Origin: RGIG250 sp964540025
GTDB lineage: Bacteria; Bacillota; Negativicutes; Selenomonadales; Selenomonadaceae
Assembly: GCA_964540025.1 (NCBI GenBank)
Contig: CAZIKQ010000025.1
Span: 1-25,572, forward strand
DNA: 25,572 bases
Direction of reading: 5' to 3'
Shown here: one piece after another, positions 1 to 8,309 of the stretch
Layout: every line of letters starts with the position of its first letter
Position numbering within the stretch: the stretch's first letter is position 1
Translations under genes and position numbers: made by a program
Notes under the pieces: model-generated
The model's database searches: none
Told to the model about the DNA's origin: nothing
The model's input: only the letters and a program-made list of their open reading frames with translations

Positions 1-1
1 T

Positions 2-130
2 CCGCCCTATAAAATCCTGTCTTATTTAATCCAAAAAGAACGGCTGAAGCTCTTGAAGCTTATTTATTTTTCCCTTGGCCTTTGCGCGGATTATTTTCCT
101 CAACTGATAAAAATGACGAAAGCCAGGTAA
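2..130 (+). CDS. C-terminal tail of an unidentified protein (cut by window edge)
   Basis: An open frame enters from the left edge and stops at TAA 128-130, giving 42 residues. The peptide is rich in Leu, Lys and Tyr (for example LIQKERLKLLKLIYFSLG) and ends KMTKAR. It looks like the amphipathic C-terminal helix of a cytoplasmic or membrane-associated enzyme, and a glycosyltransferase end would fit the neighbourhood. There is no catalytic motif, so the family cannot be named. The 236 bases to the next gene hold no convincing gene. Confidence 0.4.
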   Translation, partial: PPYKILSYLIQKERLKLLKLIYFSLGLCADYFPQLIKMTKAR

Positions 131-366
131 CCCTTGATGTTGCAAGTTGTATCGGGAGAAAATCGTTCTTCGTAAACTAAAGTGGTTTTTAACATATCTT
201 ACTGCCTATAGTGAAAATAACGTCGTATATATTTATTCACTTATTTTTACTGTTCTACCCGTTGCGGGGTTCGCCTATATATCTTCCAATCGCTTATTAT
301 CTATATTATAGCGATGAATTGTATATTAAGTAAAATGTTTGAATTAGTATATAGAGGAGAAAATCA

Positions 367-1401
367 ATGAATAATATGTTTTCGGAAAGGACTTTACTTA
401 TAACCGGAGGGACGGGATCCTTTGGCAACGCCGTGCTCAGACGATTCCTAAACACCGACATTGGAGAAATTCGCATATTTAGCCGCGATGAAAAAAAGCA
501 GTTCGATATGCGGAAAAAATACGCAAACGCGAAGGTGAAATTTTATATAGGAGACACTCGCGATTACAATAGCGTCCGCCACGCCATGCAAGGCGTAGAT
601 TATGCGTTTCACGCCGCAGCGTTAAAACAGGTGCCGTCATGTGAATTTTTCCCTATGGAGGCGGTTCGGACAAACGTATTAGGAACCGAAAACGTCCTGC
701 AAGCGGCGATTGATTCCGGCGTAAGAAAAGTCATCTGTTTGTCTACGGATAAAGCGGTCTATCCTATCAATGCTATGGGTATGTCCAAGGCGTTGATGGA
801 AAAAATCGCGGTTGCTATAAGCCGAAATACGACAACTACGACCGTTGCAATAACTCGCTATGGTAACGTAATGTGTTCGCGCGGTTCGGTTATTCCATTA
901 TTTATCCAACAAATCCACGAAGGAAAACCCATTACCATCACTGACCCAAACATGACGCGATTTATGATGAGCTTGGATCAAGCGGTCGATCTGGTGTTGT
1001 TTGCATTTCAAAACGCAAAAGGCGGCGAGCTTTTTATCCAAAAAGCTCCCGCCGCCACGATCGATACATTGGCGAAAGCGGTAAGCGAAATATTCGGGGC
1101 TTCCGCCGCACCGCAAATAATCGGCACGCGCCATGGAGAAAAACTATACGAATCGCTGTTGACCAGGGAAGAAATGGCTCGAGCGGTAGATTTAGGGAAT
1201 TACTATAAAGTGCCCTGCGATGACCGTGATCTGAACTATGGAAAATATTTTGAGAAGGGGAAAGAGCACTTTTCCGAAGCGGAAGATTATACATCGCATA
1301 ATACGACCCGGCTAGACCTGGCCGGGATGAAGGATATGCTGCTCAAACTGGATTACGTTCAAAACGCTTTATCGGAAAAACCGCAAGACATGGGGTATTA
1401 A
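367..1401 (+). CDS. fnlA: UDP-GlcNAc 4,6-dehydratase (5-inverting), CapE/WbjB/FnlA family
   Basis: This short-chain dehydrogenase-type enzyme is predicted to convert UDP-GlcNAc to the 4-keto-6-deoxy-L-arabino intermediate, the first step to UDP-L-FucNAc, UDP-L-QuiNAc or UDP-L-RhaNAc. The NAD(P) glycine motif TGGTGSFG is at residues 13-20, and STDKA at 126-130 gives the catalytic Thr. The usual YxxxK is replaced by MGMSK at 137-141, and Met-xxx-Lys is a known trait of the CapE group. The length of 344 aa is normal for the short soluble dehydratases, without the membrane segments of the long FlaA1/PglF type. GAGGAG lies just upstream of the ATG. The 2-epimerase follows after 3 bases, and the pair with the reductase at 2581 defines the pathway. 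The cytoplasmic role is well supported; the exact end sugar is not settled by this gene alone. Confidence 0.9.
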   Translation: MNNMFSERTLLITGGTGSFGNAVLRRFLNTDIGEIRIFSRDEKKQFDMRKKYANAKVKFYIGDTRDYNSVRHAMQGVDYAFHAAALKQVPSCEFFPMEAVRTNVLGTENVLQAAIDSGVRKVICLSTDKAVYPINAMGMSKALMEKIAVAISRNTTTTTVAITRYGNVMCSRGSVIPLFIQQIHEGKPITITDPNMTRFMMSLDQAVDLVLFAFQNAKGGELFIQKAPAATIDTLAKAVSEIFGASAAPQIIGTRHGEKLYESLLTREEMARAVDLGNYYKVPCDDRDLNYGKYFEKGKEHFSEAEDYTSHNTTRLDLAGMKDMLLKLDYVQNALSEKPQDMGY

Positions 1402-1404
1402 ATC

Positions 1405-2523
1405 ATGAAAGTAATGACTATCGTCGGAACGCGCCCCGAAATTATCAAGCTATCCTGCGTTATTTCCGAACTTGATAGATATATGGAGCATTTACTCGTC
1501 CATACGGGACAAAACTACGACTACGAGCTTAACGAAATCTTCTTTTCCGGCATGGGGATCCGTCGCCCCGATATTTTTATGGATGCGGCGGGAGCTACAG
1601 CGGCGGAAACTATAGGAAACGTTGTTATCCGCACCGACATGTTGATCAAAGAGCATAGACCAGATGCAATCCTGCTCTACGGCGACACAAACTCCTGCCT
1701 GTCGGTTATCTCGGCGAAACGGAATAAAGTGCCGGTATTCCATATGGAAGCCGGAAACCGTTGTTTCGATCAAAGAGTTCCAGAAGAATTAAACCGAAAA
1801 GTAGTGGATCATCTCTCCGACATCAACATGACGCTAACGGAACACGCACGCCGCTATCTCATAGCGGAGGGTATCGCGCCGGAAACTATAATAAAAGTCG
1901 GCTCTTCCATGAAACAAGTATTAAAAGTCCAGCAAGCTCGTATAGACTCCTCAGACGTTTTAAGCCGGCTAAACCTCCGCCCGCAAGAGTATTTTGTAGT
2001 GTCTCTTCATCGCGAAGAAAACGTGGATTCGGAAGAAAACTTTCAAACGTTAGCTAATACGCTCAACGCCGTAGCGGAGCGGTATGGAAAGCGAATGATA
2101 GTATCTACCCACCCGCGCACGAGAAAGAAGTTAGAAGCTAACGATATGCGCTTTTCGCCATTATTGGAATTTATGAAGCCTTTATCTTTCGCCGACTATA
2201 ACAAGTTGCAAACCAACGCTTTCTGCGTCGTAAGCGACAGCGGGACGCTTACGGAAGAAGCTTCCTTGCTTGGTTTTCCTGCTGTCACGATACGTCAGGC
2301 ACACGAACGGCCGGAAGGAATGGATGAAGGAACCTTGATTATGGCGGGGCTAAAAGCGGAGGATGTGTGCGCGGCTATTGACTGCGTTACGGGACAAACA
2401 GCCAAACGGCCAAATATCGTTAGAACGGTTCCCGACTACGACGCGGACAATGTGGCGGAAAAGGTAGTCCGAATTATTATGAGCTATACGGATTACGTCA
2501 ACCGAACTGTTTGGCGTAAATAA
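1405..2523 (+). CDS. wecB: Non-hydrolysing UDP-N-acetylhexosamine 2-epimerase (WecB/WbjD/CapG family)
   Basis: The protein inverts C2 of a UDP-2-acetamido sugar. The 372-aa length matches the family. Seen motifs are GTRPEIIK at residues 8-15, YGDTNS at 92-97, HMEAGNR at 113-119 followed by the PEELNR segment, SLHREENVD at 200-208 with the conserved His, and a SDSGTLTEEA loop in the C-terminal half that binds UDP. The gene begins 3 bases after the dehydratase stop, so the two are probably translationally coupled. In this context its substrate is more likely the UDP-6-deoxy-L-sugar made by the neighbouring enzymes than UDP-GlcNAc itself. That would make it the CapG/WbjD/WbvD step, although plain UDP-ManNAc synthesis cannot be excluded. 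Confidence 0.92.
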   Translation: MKVMTIVGTRPEIIKLSCVISELDRYMEHLLVHTGQNYDYELNEIFFSGMGIRRPDIFMDAAGATAAETIGNVVIRTDMLIKEHRPDAILLYGDTNSCLSVISAKRNKVPVFHMEAGNRCFDQRVPEELNRKVVDHLSDINMTLTEHARRYLIAEGIAPETIIKVGSSMKQVLKVQQARIDSSDVLSRLNLRPQEYFVVSLHREENVDSEENFQTLANTLNAVAERYGKRMIVSTHPRTRKKLEANDMRFSPLLEFMKPLSFADYNKLQTNAFCVVSDSGTLTEEASLLGFPAVTIRQAHERPEGMDEGTLIMAGLKAEDVCAAIDCVTGQTAKRPNIVRTVPDYDADNVAEKVVRIIMSYTDYVNRTVWRK

Positions 2524-2580
2524 AAATAGTTTTTTTATTTGGAACGAGAAATGATAGATAGAAACGGCGGTAAAGAAATA

Positions 2581-3435
2581 ATGAAAATAGCTGTTTTAGG
2601 GTCGACCGGAATGGCCGGTCATGTCGTTGCGCAATATTTAGAGGAATGCGGGCATACGGTTTATCGAGCTTCCCGCAGCGAGACGAACACCGGCGTTAGC
2701 GCCGCTATCGACGCGACAGATTTCAAGGCGCTGGGAGCGTGGCTGGATCGCATTGAGCCGCAGGCAGTAATAAACTGCATAGGTCTATTGCAAAAAGCGT
2801 GCGAAAATCGAAGCGACTTGGCGGTGCTCCTGAACGCATACTTACCCCATTGGCTGGAACAAAAGTATAAAAATTCCAGCGTTAAAATAATCCATTTATC
2901 CACGGACTGCGTCTTTTCGGGAGACCGCGGCAGTTATCTGGAAAACGATTTGCCCGACGGCAGAACTATGTATGATCGCTCCAAGGCGCTGGGAGAAATC
3001 GTCAACGACAAAGATTTGACCTTTCGTATGTCTATTATAGGTCCTGATATCGACCCGCAAGGGATAGGACTATTTAACTGGTTCATGAAACAACAAGGAA
3101 GTATCCAAGGGTACGGTAAAGCAATATGGAACGGCGTTACGACTATAGAATTAGCCAGGGCTATTAGCGCCGCGTTAGAGCAAAATTTGACTGGATTGTA
3201 TCATCTGATTCAATCTGAGCCGATTGACAAATGCTCGCTGTTGGAAATATTAAAAAAAGCATTCCATAGAGAGCAAGTATCAATTGTTAGGGCAAACGTG
3301 CCTTTAGTAGATAAAAGCCTAGTTAATACCCGAACTGATTTTGATTTTCATGTAAAAAGTTATAAGGAGCAAGCAAGCGATATGTATAACTGGGTGCATC
3401 AACATAGACAACTTTACATCCATTACCATGTGTGA
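2581..3435 (+). CDS. RmlD-like sugar-nucleotide 4-reductase (WbvR-type)
   Basis: This NAD(P)H-dependent reductase probably reduces the 4-keto group of the UDP-6-deoxy-L-hexosamine made by the dehydratase at 367. GSTGMAG at residues 7-13 is the nucleotide loop. LSTDCVFSG at 106-114 and YDRSK at 131-135 give the Thr and Tyr-xxx-Lys catalytic set of the RmlD group. At 284 aa it lacks the C-terminal cupin domain of CapF/WbjC/FnlB (about 370 aa), so the set resembles the UDP-L-QuiNAc route of Vibrio cholerae O37 (WbvB/WbvR/WbvD) more than the UDP-L-FucNAc route. I chose the ATG at 2581 because the Rossmann strand begins there. In-frame starts at 2539 (TTG) and 2551 (ATG) would add a tail foreign to the family. 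Confidence 0.85.
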   Translation: MKIAVLGSTGMAGHVVAQYLEECGHTVYRASRSETNTGVSAAIDATDFKALGAWLDRIEPQAVINCIGLLQKACENRSDLAVLLNAYLPHWLEQKYKNSSVKIIHLSTDCVFSGDRGSYLENDLPDGRTMYDRSKALGEIVNDKDLTFRMSIIGPDIDPQGIGLFNWFMKQQGSIQGYGKAIWNGVTTIELARAISAALEQNLTGLYHLIQSEPIDKCSLLEILKKAFHREQVSIVRANVPLVDKSLVNTRTDFDFHVKSYKEQASDMYNWVHQHRQLYIHYHV

Positions 3436-3545
3436 AAAGACTTATTCCCCCGTATCGAAGTAAGTTTTGCAGGTAAACAACTTAATATGGCTGTGTAAAC
3501 AATAAAAAACGACTAAATTATAAGCATATAAGGAGACGAACTTTT

Positions 3546-4487
3546 ATGTCGGAGTTTAATCCGTTAGTCAGCATTATCGTTCCGGTATACAACGGGTCTA
3601 ACTATTTACGAGAAGCCTTGGACAGCGCGCTGGCACAAACGTATAAGAATTTAGAAATTATCGTAGTAAACGACGGCTCTATCGACGATACTGAAAGCAT
3701 CGCTTTATCTTACGGCGATAAAATCCGGTATTTCCGTAAAGAAAACGGCGGAACCTCCACGGCGCTCAATCTCGGCATAAAAAATATGCGTGGCGAATAT
3801 TTTTCGTGGTTGAGCCACGACGATTTGTACTACCCCAATAAAATTGAACGCAACGTGGAAGAACTGGCTAAATTAACAGATAAAAACACCATAATAATTT
3901 CAGACGTAGACGGCATGACCGATCATACAAGAACCTTTCGCTCGGCGCTTTATCAAGAACATAGAGACGCTTATCCATCCAGGAATTCCTTTTGGTTATA
4001 TCCCGTCGTTTATAATAAAACTCATGGCTGCACGCATCTGATTTCCAAAAAGGTTTTTGAAACAGTAGGTTTATTTGACGTAAACGAACGAGTTGCCCAT
4101 GATTTTGAATTTTATTATCGAGCCTTTGCAAGATTCCCCCATAAATATATTAACGAACCATTGGTTACGGCCAGAGACTCGTCTAATAGGCAAGGGAAAC
4201 GTTCTCACGCTCGAGGCAATGTTGAATACAGTCTCCTATACATTGATATTTTAGAGCATCTTTCCGACGAGGATATCCTAAAAATTGCTCCTACGTTGGA
4301 GGCATTTTATAACGATATGGAATTATTTTTTTACTATGCCGATTATTCGATTGCGCTCGATTACGTTGAAGTTATAGCGGAAGATCGGAAAATTTCAACT
4401 CGATTCGGCAGAAGAAGTTTTATCCAAACACCTGGCGGAATTAAGGAAAGGGTCAAACTGTTAGCGAAACAAATTTTGCAGCGTTGA
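3546..4487 (+). CDS. Family 2 (GT-A fold) glycosyltransferase
   Basis: This cytoplasmic transferase adds a sugar from a nucleotide donor to the growing lipid-linked glycan. The N-terminal GT2 signature VSIIVPVYNG is at residues 8-17, VVNDGS with the UDP-contacting Asp is at 40-45, and the metal-binding acidic motif SHDD is at 90-93. Later His, Asp and Arg-rich segments (VAHDFEFYYRAF near residue 183) fit the acceptor-site half. No membrane segments are seen and the length of 313 aa is normal. AAGGAG precedes the ATG by 9 bases. Donor and acceptor cannot be read from sequence; it lies between the UDP-L-amino-sugar genes and a second glycosyltransferase. Confidence 0.88.
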   Translation: MSEFNPLVSIIVPVYNGSNYLREALDSALAQTYKNLEIIVVNDGSIDDTESIALSYGDKIRYFRKENGGTSTALNLGIKNMRGEYFSWLSHDDLYYPNKIERNVEELAKLTDKNTIIISDVDGMTDHTRTFRSALYQEHRDAYPSRNSFWLYPVVYNKTHGCTHLISKKVFETVGLFDVNERVAHDFEFYYRAFARFPHKYINEPLVTARDSSNRQGKRSHARGNVEYSLLYIDILEHLSDEDILKIAPTLEAFYNDMELFFYYADYSIALDYVEVIAEDRKISTRFGRRSFIQTPGGIKERVKLLAKQILQR

Positions 4488-4518
4488 TTGTCGGTAATAG
4501 GTATAGAGAGGACGCGAT

Positions 4519-5778
4519 ATGAGCATTTTATCAACGCCTGCGCCGTTCCTGAAACGGATAGCCAAAGCAATATTGCCCGCTAGTTGTTATGGTCTCCTTC
4601 GTCGAACGTACTATAATCGTTATTTTCCGCGCGCCCAGCTTTTAAAAATAAGCGAATCTAAATATAACGGGCACGACTTGCCATTTGGAGTAAATCTTTT
4701 CGTATATTACGCAAATAACAGCGCAGGGTCGGTGGCGCGCCTTCTTACTGACGCGTTAGAAGCGGGAAATATTTCGCACCGGATTATAGATCTTAATTGT
4801 CCCGAAAAGTTTAACGCTGATACGGGCGAACGACTGTACAAAATAAATCTTATCGCTTGTCACGCAGCGTCTCAAATCTCCGAGCGAATGAAGCTGTTCG
4901 CCATTGATTTAAATCGACATTACAACGTCGGCTATTGGCTTTGGGAATTGCCAGAGTTACCGGACGAATACTGCTCGGGGCTTGATATGTTTCAAGAAAT
5001 ATGGAGCGCTTCCGGCTTTTGCACAGCCGCGCTTGAAAAGAAAATTGTGATTCCATCGCTAACGGTTCCCTTATACGCTGCTCACGATAGAACAGTGTTC
5101 TCCAACAGCAGAAACTATTTTGGAATCGACGAAAAGCCGTTTTTATTTATGTTCGCTTACGATTGCGATAGTTTTATATCACGTAAAAATCCTCAAGCGG
5201 TCGTAGAAGCATTTATGAAAGCGTTCTCTCCTGAAGATGAGCAAGTCGGACTTATACTGAAGTTGATTGCCGCCGAGCGCAACAAAGAGCATTTATGTAA
5301 GCTTCAGCAGCTTTTATCTCCCTATAAAAATATTTACTACATCGATAAATTTTTGACCGATAAGGAAATGCGCACTTTAATTAAAGCGTCTGACGCAGTT
5401 GTGTCACTGCATCGTTCCGAGGGATTTGGACTTCTTCCGCTGGAAGCTATGTCCTTGGACGTACCTGTGATCGCTACGGCTTGGTCGGGAAATATGGAAT
5501 ACATGACGCATATGAACGCCGCATTAGTAGACTATAAGCTGGTTCCAGTTGGCGGTCGATATGTAGGCTCGGCGCCCGACGACGGCATTATGTGGGCTGA
5601 GGCGGATACCGATTGCGCGGCTATGCGTATGCGCCGTTTAGTCGAAGATGAGGACTGGAGAAAAAGTTTAATTATAAACGGGAAATATACTACCGACAAA
5701 CTCTATACCGAATATGCCGTAGGTAAAATAATGCGAGCCAGACTGGATTTTTTAACAAAGCTTCGTGCAATACAATAA
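4519..5778 (+). CDS. Family 4 (GT-B fold) glycosyltransferase
   Basis: The C-terminal half carries the GT4 donor-binding signature SLHRSEGFGLLPLEAMS (residues 297-313) with the EX7E pair Glu301/Glu309, followed by PVIAT and a SGNMEYM segment. Upstream, SRKNPQAVVEAF near 221-232 is the family's usual nucleotide-site lead-in. The N-terminal half is a Rossmann-like domain beginning near residue 56 (FGVNLFVYYANNSAGSVARL). The length of 419 aa is typical and there are no membrane spans. GAGGAC lies 7 bases before the ATG. The preceding transferase ends 31 bases upstream, so the two probably act on the same repeat unit. An IS remnant directly follows the stop. Confidence 0.88.
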   Translation: MSILSTPAPFLKRIAKAILPASCYGLLRRTYYNRYFPRAQLLKISESKYNGHDLPFGVNLFVYYANNSAGSVARLLTDALEAGNISHRIIDLNCPEKFNADTGERLYKINLIACHAASQISERMKLFAIDLNRHYNVGYWLWELPELPDEYCSGLDMFQEIWSASGFCTAALEKKIVIPSLTVPLYAAHDRTVFSNSRNYFGIDEKPFLFMFAYDCDSFISRKNPQAVVEAFMKAFSPEDEQVGLILKLIAAERNKEHLCKLQQLLSPYKNIYYIDKFLTDKEMRTLIKASDAVVSLHRSEGFGLLPLEAMSLDVPVIATAWSGNMEYMTHMNAALVDYKLVPVGGRYVGSAPDDGIMWAEADTDCAAMRMRRLVEDEDWRKSLIINGKYTTDKLYTEYAVGKIMRARLDFLTKLRAIQ

Positions 5779-5789
5779 AAATCATTTTA

Positions 5790-6071
5790 ATGACATCAAA
5801 ACCGAAATACAGGGAGATATACAAGCAAAGGAGACCAACTATCGAGCGTGTCTTTGCGGATGCGAAAATGAGATAGACAATGCTGCATGGCCTGAAAAGA
5901 GTGATATTGTAGATATTGCTCACCTTTTTGTGCATGAATCTGAAGAAACTGGCGATGTGTAAACGACGGACTGGGGAATTGCTTCCTGTAGCAGCTTATT
6001 TTCGTGGTGCTTGGCTTCAACTTCGTTTTTCTGTACTGGAAATAGGAGAAGCCACTGCTTCTTGTGGATAA
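5790..6071 (+). pseudogene. Decayed C-terminal tail of an IS1182-family transposase
   Basis: One frame over this stretch reads RRPTIERVFADAKMR, then a TAG (5874), then TMLHGLKRVIL, a second TAG (5910), then ILLTFLCMNLKKLA and a basic tail to a stop at 6069-6071. The ERVFADAK and TFxCMNLKKLA strings are the hallmark end of IS1182-type DDE transposases. Both stops look like point changes, probably from a Tyr and a Gln codon. The rest of the transposase is absent, so the preceding glycosyltransferase gene or a deletion junction now abuts the fragment. It marks an old insertion between the glycosyltransferases and the exporter. Confidence 0.8.
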
Positions 6072-6085
6072 GGCAGTGGCTTTTG
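6049..6085 (+). terminator. Rho-independent terminator overlapping the IS remnant
   Basis: AAGCCACTGC (6049-6058) pairs perfectly with GCAGTGGCTT (6073-6082) across a 14-base loop, and the right arm runs into TTTT. It probably ended the IS transcript and may now separate the upstream sugar and glycosyltransferase genes from the exporter genes. Confidence 0.65.
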
Positions 6086-6093
6086 TCTGCTGT

Positions 6094-6123
6094 TTGAATT
6101 TATGTTGAAAGCTTAAATATAAC
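6094..6123 (+). promoter_or_regulatory. Possible sigma-A promoter for the wzm/wzt genes
   Basis: TTGAAT (6094-6099) and TATAAC (6118-6123) are separated by 18 bases and sit just after the terminator, about 70 bases upstream of the wzm start. The match is 4/6 for the -35 box and 5/6 for the -10 box. In AT-rich DNA such matches arise by chance, so position is the main support. Confidence 0.35.
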
Positions 6124-6192
6124 TGTTCAGCGGAAAAAAACCAAAAGGTTATAAGAATCATTGAAAACGAGTATTAAGGAGAGATTGAGCTC

Positions 6193-6981
6193 ATGCTAGC
6201 CAATATCTGGCGTTACCGACAGTTCATATATAGTTGCGTAAAACGTGAATTTCAAGAGAAATACAAAAACTCCATTTTCGGTGTATGTTGGTCAGTCTTT
6301 CAGCCTTTGTCGATGATCTTCGTCTATACGGTCATATTTTCACAAGTAATGAAAAGCAAATTAGCAGGGATGGAAGGAACTACGTTTGCGTATAGTATTT
6401 ATCTTTGTTCGGGCATACTTACATGGGGACTCTTTAGCGAAACGCTGCTTAGCTGCGTAAACGTATTTTTAAAAAATGCTAACCTCATGAAAAAGGTGGC
6501 GTTTCCGCGCGTTTGTCTTCCGGCAATAGCTGTCGTCTCGGCTTTAGTGAACTTTTTTATCGGATTTGCGCTGTTTTTAGCGTTTCTCATATTGATTGGT
6601 AAATTCCCGTTGGCGATGAGTCCGGCGATCGTTTTGGTACTGATGACGCAGACGCTGTTTAGCGCGACGCTCGGCGTAGGGTTGGGCGTGCTCAACGTCT
6701 TTTTTCGCGATGTTGGGCAAATGTTGAACGTAATATTACAATTTTGGTTTTGGTTCACGCCAGTGGTTTATCCACTTTCGATAGTTCCGGAAAAACTTCG
6801 CTGGCTGGTTAATCTCAATCCGATGTATTTTATCGTCGGGAGCTACCAAAACATTTTCGTTTACGGTAAAGCTCCTGACTGGGCAGGCTTAAGCGGCGTA
6901 TTTTTACTTAGCTTAGCTGTTGGCTCCTGGACGCGCTCCCTTTATAAGCGCCATTGCGGCGAATTAGTAGACGAATTGTGA
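6193..6981 (+). CDS. wzm: O-polysaccharide ABC exporter, membrane subunit Wzm
   Basis: This ABC-2 type permease forms the channel that moves lipid-linked O-polysaccharide across the inner membrane, working as a dimer with Wzt. The 262-aa protein starts with a cytosolic stretch containing KREFQEKYKNSIFG (residues 18-31), a conserved feature of TagG/KpsM/Wzm permeases. About six hydrophobic spans follow (near 32-52, 65-88, 110-140, 144-166, 175-200 and 229-247), with LNPMYFIVGSYQ near residue 208. TAAGGAG lies upstream of the ATG. wzt starts 10 bases after the stop. Confidence 0.93.
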   Translation: MLANIWRYRQFIYSCVKREFQEKYKNSIFGVCWSVFQPLSMIFVYTVIFSQVMKSKLAGMEGTTFAYSIYLCSGILTWGLFSETLLSCVNVFLKNANLMKKVAFPRVCLPAIAVVSALVNFFIGFALFLAFLILIGKFPLAMSPAIVLVLMTQTLFSATLGVGLGVLNVFFRDVGQMLNVILQFWFWFTPVVYPLSIVPEKLRWLVNLNPMYFIVGSYQNIFVYGKAPDWAGLSGVFLLSLAVGSWTRSLYKRHCGELVDEL

Positions 6982-6991
6982 GGAACAACGC

Positions 6992-8218
6992 ATGGCTAAT
7001 AGTATAGAGATCCGCAACGTGGGCAAGCGTTACCTCCAATATCCCTCGCGTAAGGCAAGACTAAAAGAATGGCTATTTCCTTTTTTAGGTAAACGCTATA
7101 TGGAAAAATGGGTCCTGCGCGACATAAGCTTAGATGTGCGGCAAGGCGAAGCCGTGGGTATCATTGGCATGAATGGTGCGGGAAAATCGACGCTCTTAAA
7201 GATAATCACCGGCACGACGGAGCCGACGCGCGGGACAGTAAATATAAACGGAAAAACAGCAGCGCTATTGGAATTGGGACTTGGTTTTCACCCTGATTTC
7301 ACAGGCAGGCAAAACGTCTATATGTCAGGACAGCTAATGGGCTACTCTAATGAAGAAATAGATGAATGTATGCAGGAGGTCGAGGCCTTCACGGAAATAG
7401 GTGACGCTATTGACGCTCCCGTCAGGACTTACTCCAGCGGTATGCAGGTGAGATTAGCCTTTAGCGTGGCCACGATGAAACGCCCGGATATACTCATCGT
7501 CGACGAAGCTCTTAGCGTTGGCGACGCTTACTTTCAACATAAATCCTTTGGACGCATTCAAAGTTTTTGCAACAGCGGTACAACGCTTTTATTAGTTTCG
7601 CATGATGCTACGACTGTGCAAGCCATTTGCAATAAAGCTTTATTATTAGATAAGGGAAGCATTGTCAAAATAGGCGCTCCAGAAGAAATAATGGACTATT
7701 ATAACGCCGTTATCAGCGGAAACGGAGGTAAGTCTATTGTACAAGAGCCGTTACCGGATGGGCGAATAAAAACTATTTCTGGAAATGGCGCTGTAAGATT
7801 AACTTCCGTAAATTTATTGAATGAAGCTAACGAGCCAATAGAAATAATTTCCGTCGGCGAAACGGTTTTGCTTAAAATCGAAGCAGAAGTAATAGAATCC
7901 ATCCCTTATTTAAATTGCGGTTTTGCTATAAAAGATAATTTAGGTCAGACCCATTATGGCACAAATTCGTATATGAATGGGAAAAAGTTATGTGAGCTTA
8001 AAGTTGGTGAAAAAATTTTATTTGAAAACAGGCTAACTATAAATTTAGGTGAAGGAAATTATTCTATTTCTGTCGCTTTTGTAGGCGACGGAGGCCATAT
8101 AGAAACCAACTACGCTTGGGTAGAATTCGCGAAAATATTTCAAGTAATAAATACAAAAAATTATCCTTTCGCGGGATGTTCATATCTGCCGTGTGAATTA
8201 ACTATTGATGTTGTTTAA
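6992..8218 (+). CDS. wzt: O-polysaccharide ABC exporter, ATPase subunit Wzt with C-terminal glycan-binding domain
   Basis: This ATPase powers export by Wzm. Walker A GMNGAGKST is at residues 59-67, the signature YSSGMQ at 147-152, Walker B DILIVDE at 166-172, and the H-loop His at 204. After residue 245 a second domain of about 160 residues, rich in beta strands, resembles the Wzt C-terminal domain. In characterised systems that domain reads the modified non-reducing end of the finished chain and so couples capping to export. Its presence predicts that chain length here is set by a terminal modification, and the FkbM methyltransferase just downstream is a natural candidate for it. GAGGAA precedes the ATG. 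Confidence 0.93.
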   Translation: MANSIEIRNVGKRYLQYPSRKARLKEWLFPFLGKRYMEKWVLRDISLDVRQGEAVGIIGMNGAGKSTLLKIITGTTEPTRGTVNINGKTAALLELGLGFHPDFTGRQNVYMSGQLMGYSNEEIDECMQEVEAFTEIGDAIDAPVRTYSSGMQVRLAFSVATMKRPDILIVDEALSVGDAYFQHKSFGRIQSFCNSGTTLLLVSHDATTVQAICNKALLLDKGSIVKIGAPEEIMDYYNAVISGNGGKSIVQEPLPDGRIKTISGNGAVRLTSVNLLNEANEPIEIISVGETVLLKIEAEVIESIPYLNCGFAIKDNLGQTHYGTNSYMNGKKLCELKVGEKILFENRLTINLGEGNYSISVAFVGDGGHIETNYAWVEFAKIFQVINTKNYPFAGCSYLPCELTIDVV

Positions 8219-8309
8219 GTCAGTAATTTTACACAAACGACGTCTGTATAGAATGCAGAATTAGCGAATTACGTTTTAGATAAATTTTTGAAAAATAAGG
8301 AGAGTTAAT

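Noticed and set aside
210..251. Inverted repeat AGTGAAAATAA / TTATTTTTACT upstream of the first complete gene
   Set aside because: One mismatch, a 21-base loop and AT-only character make chance likely; no T-run or promoter context supports it.
5765..5962. 65-codon plus-strand frame after the family 4 glycosyltransferase
   Set aside because: It is an out-of-frame reading of the IS1182 transposase remnant, whose own frame gives the recognisable ERVFADAK and MNLKKLA strings.
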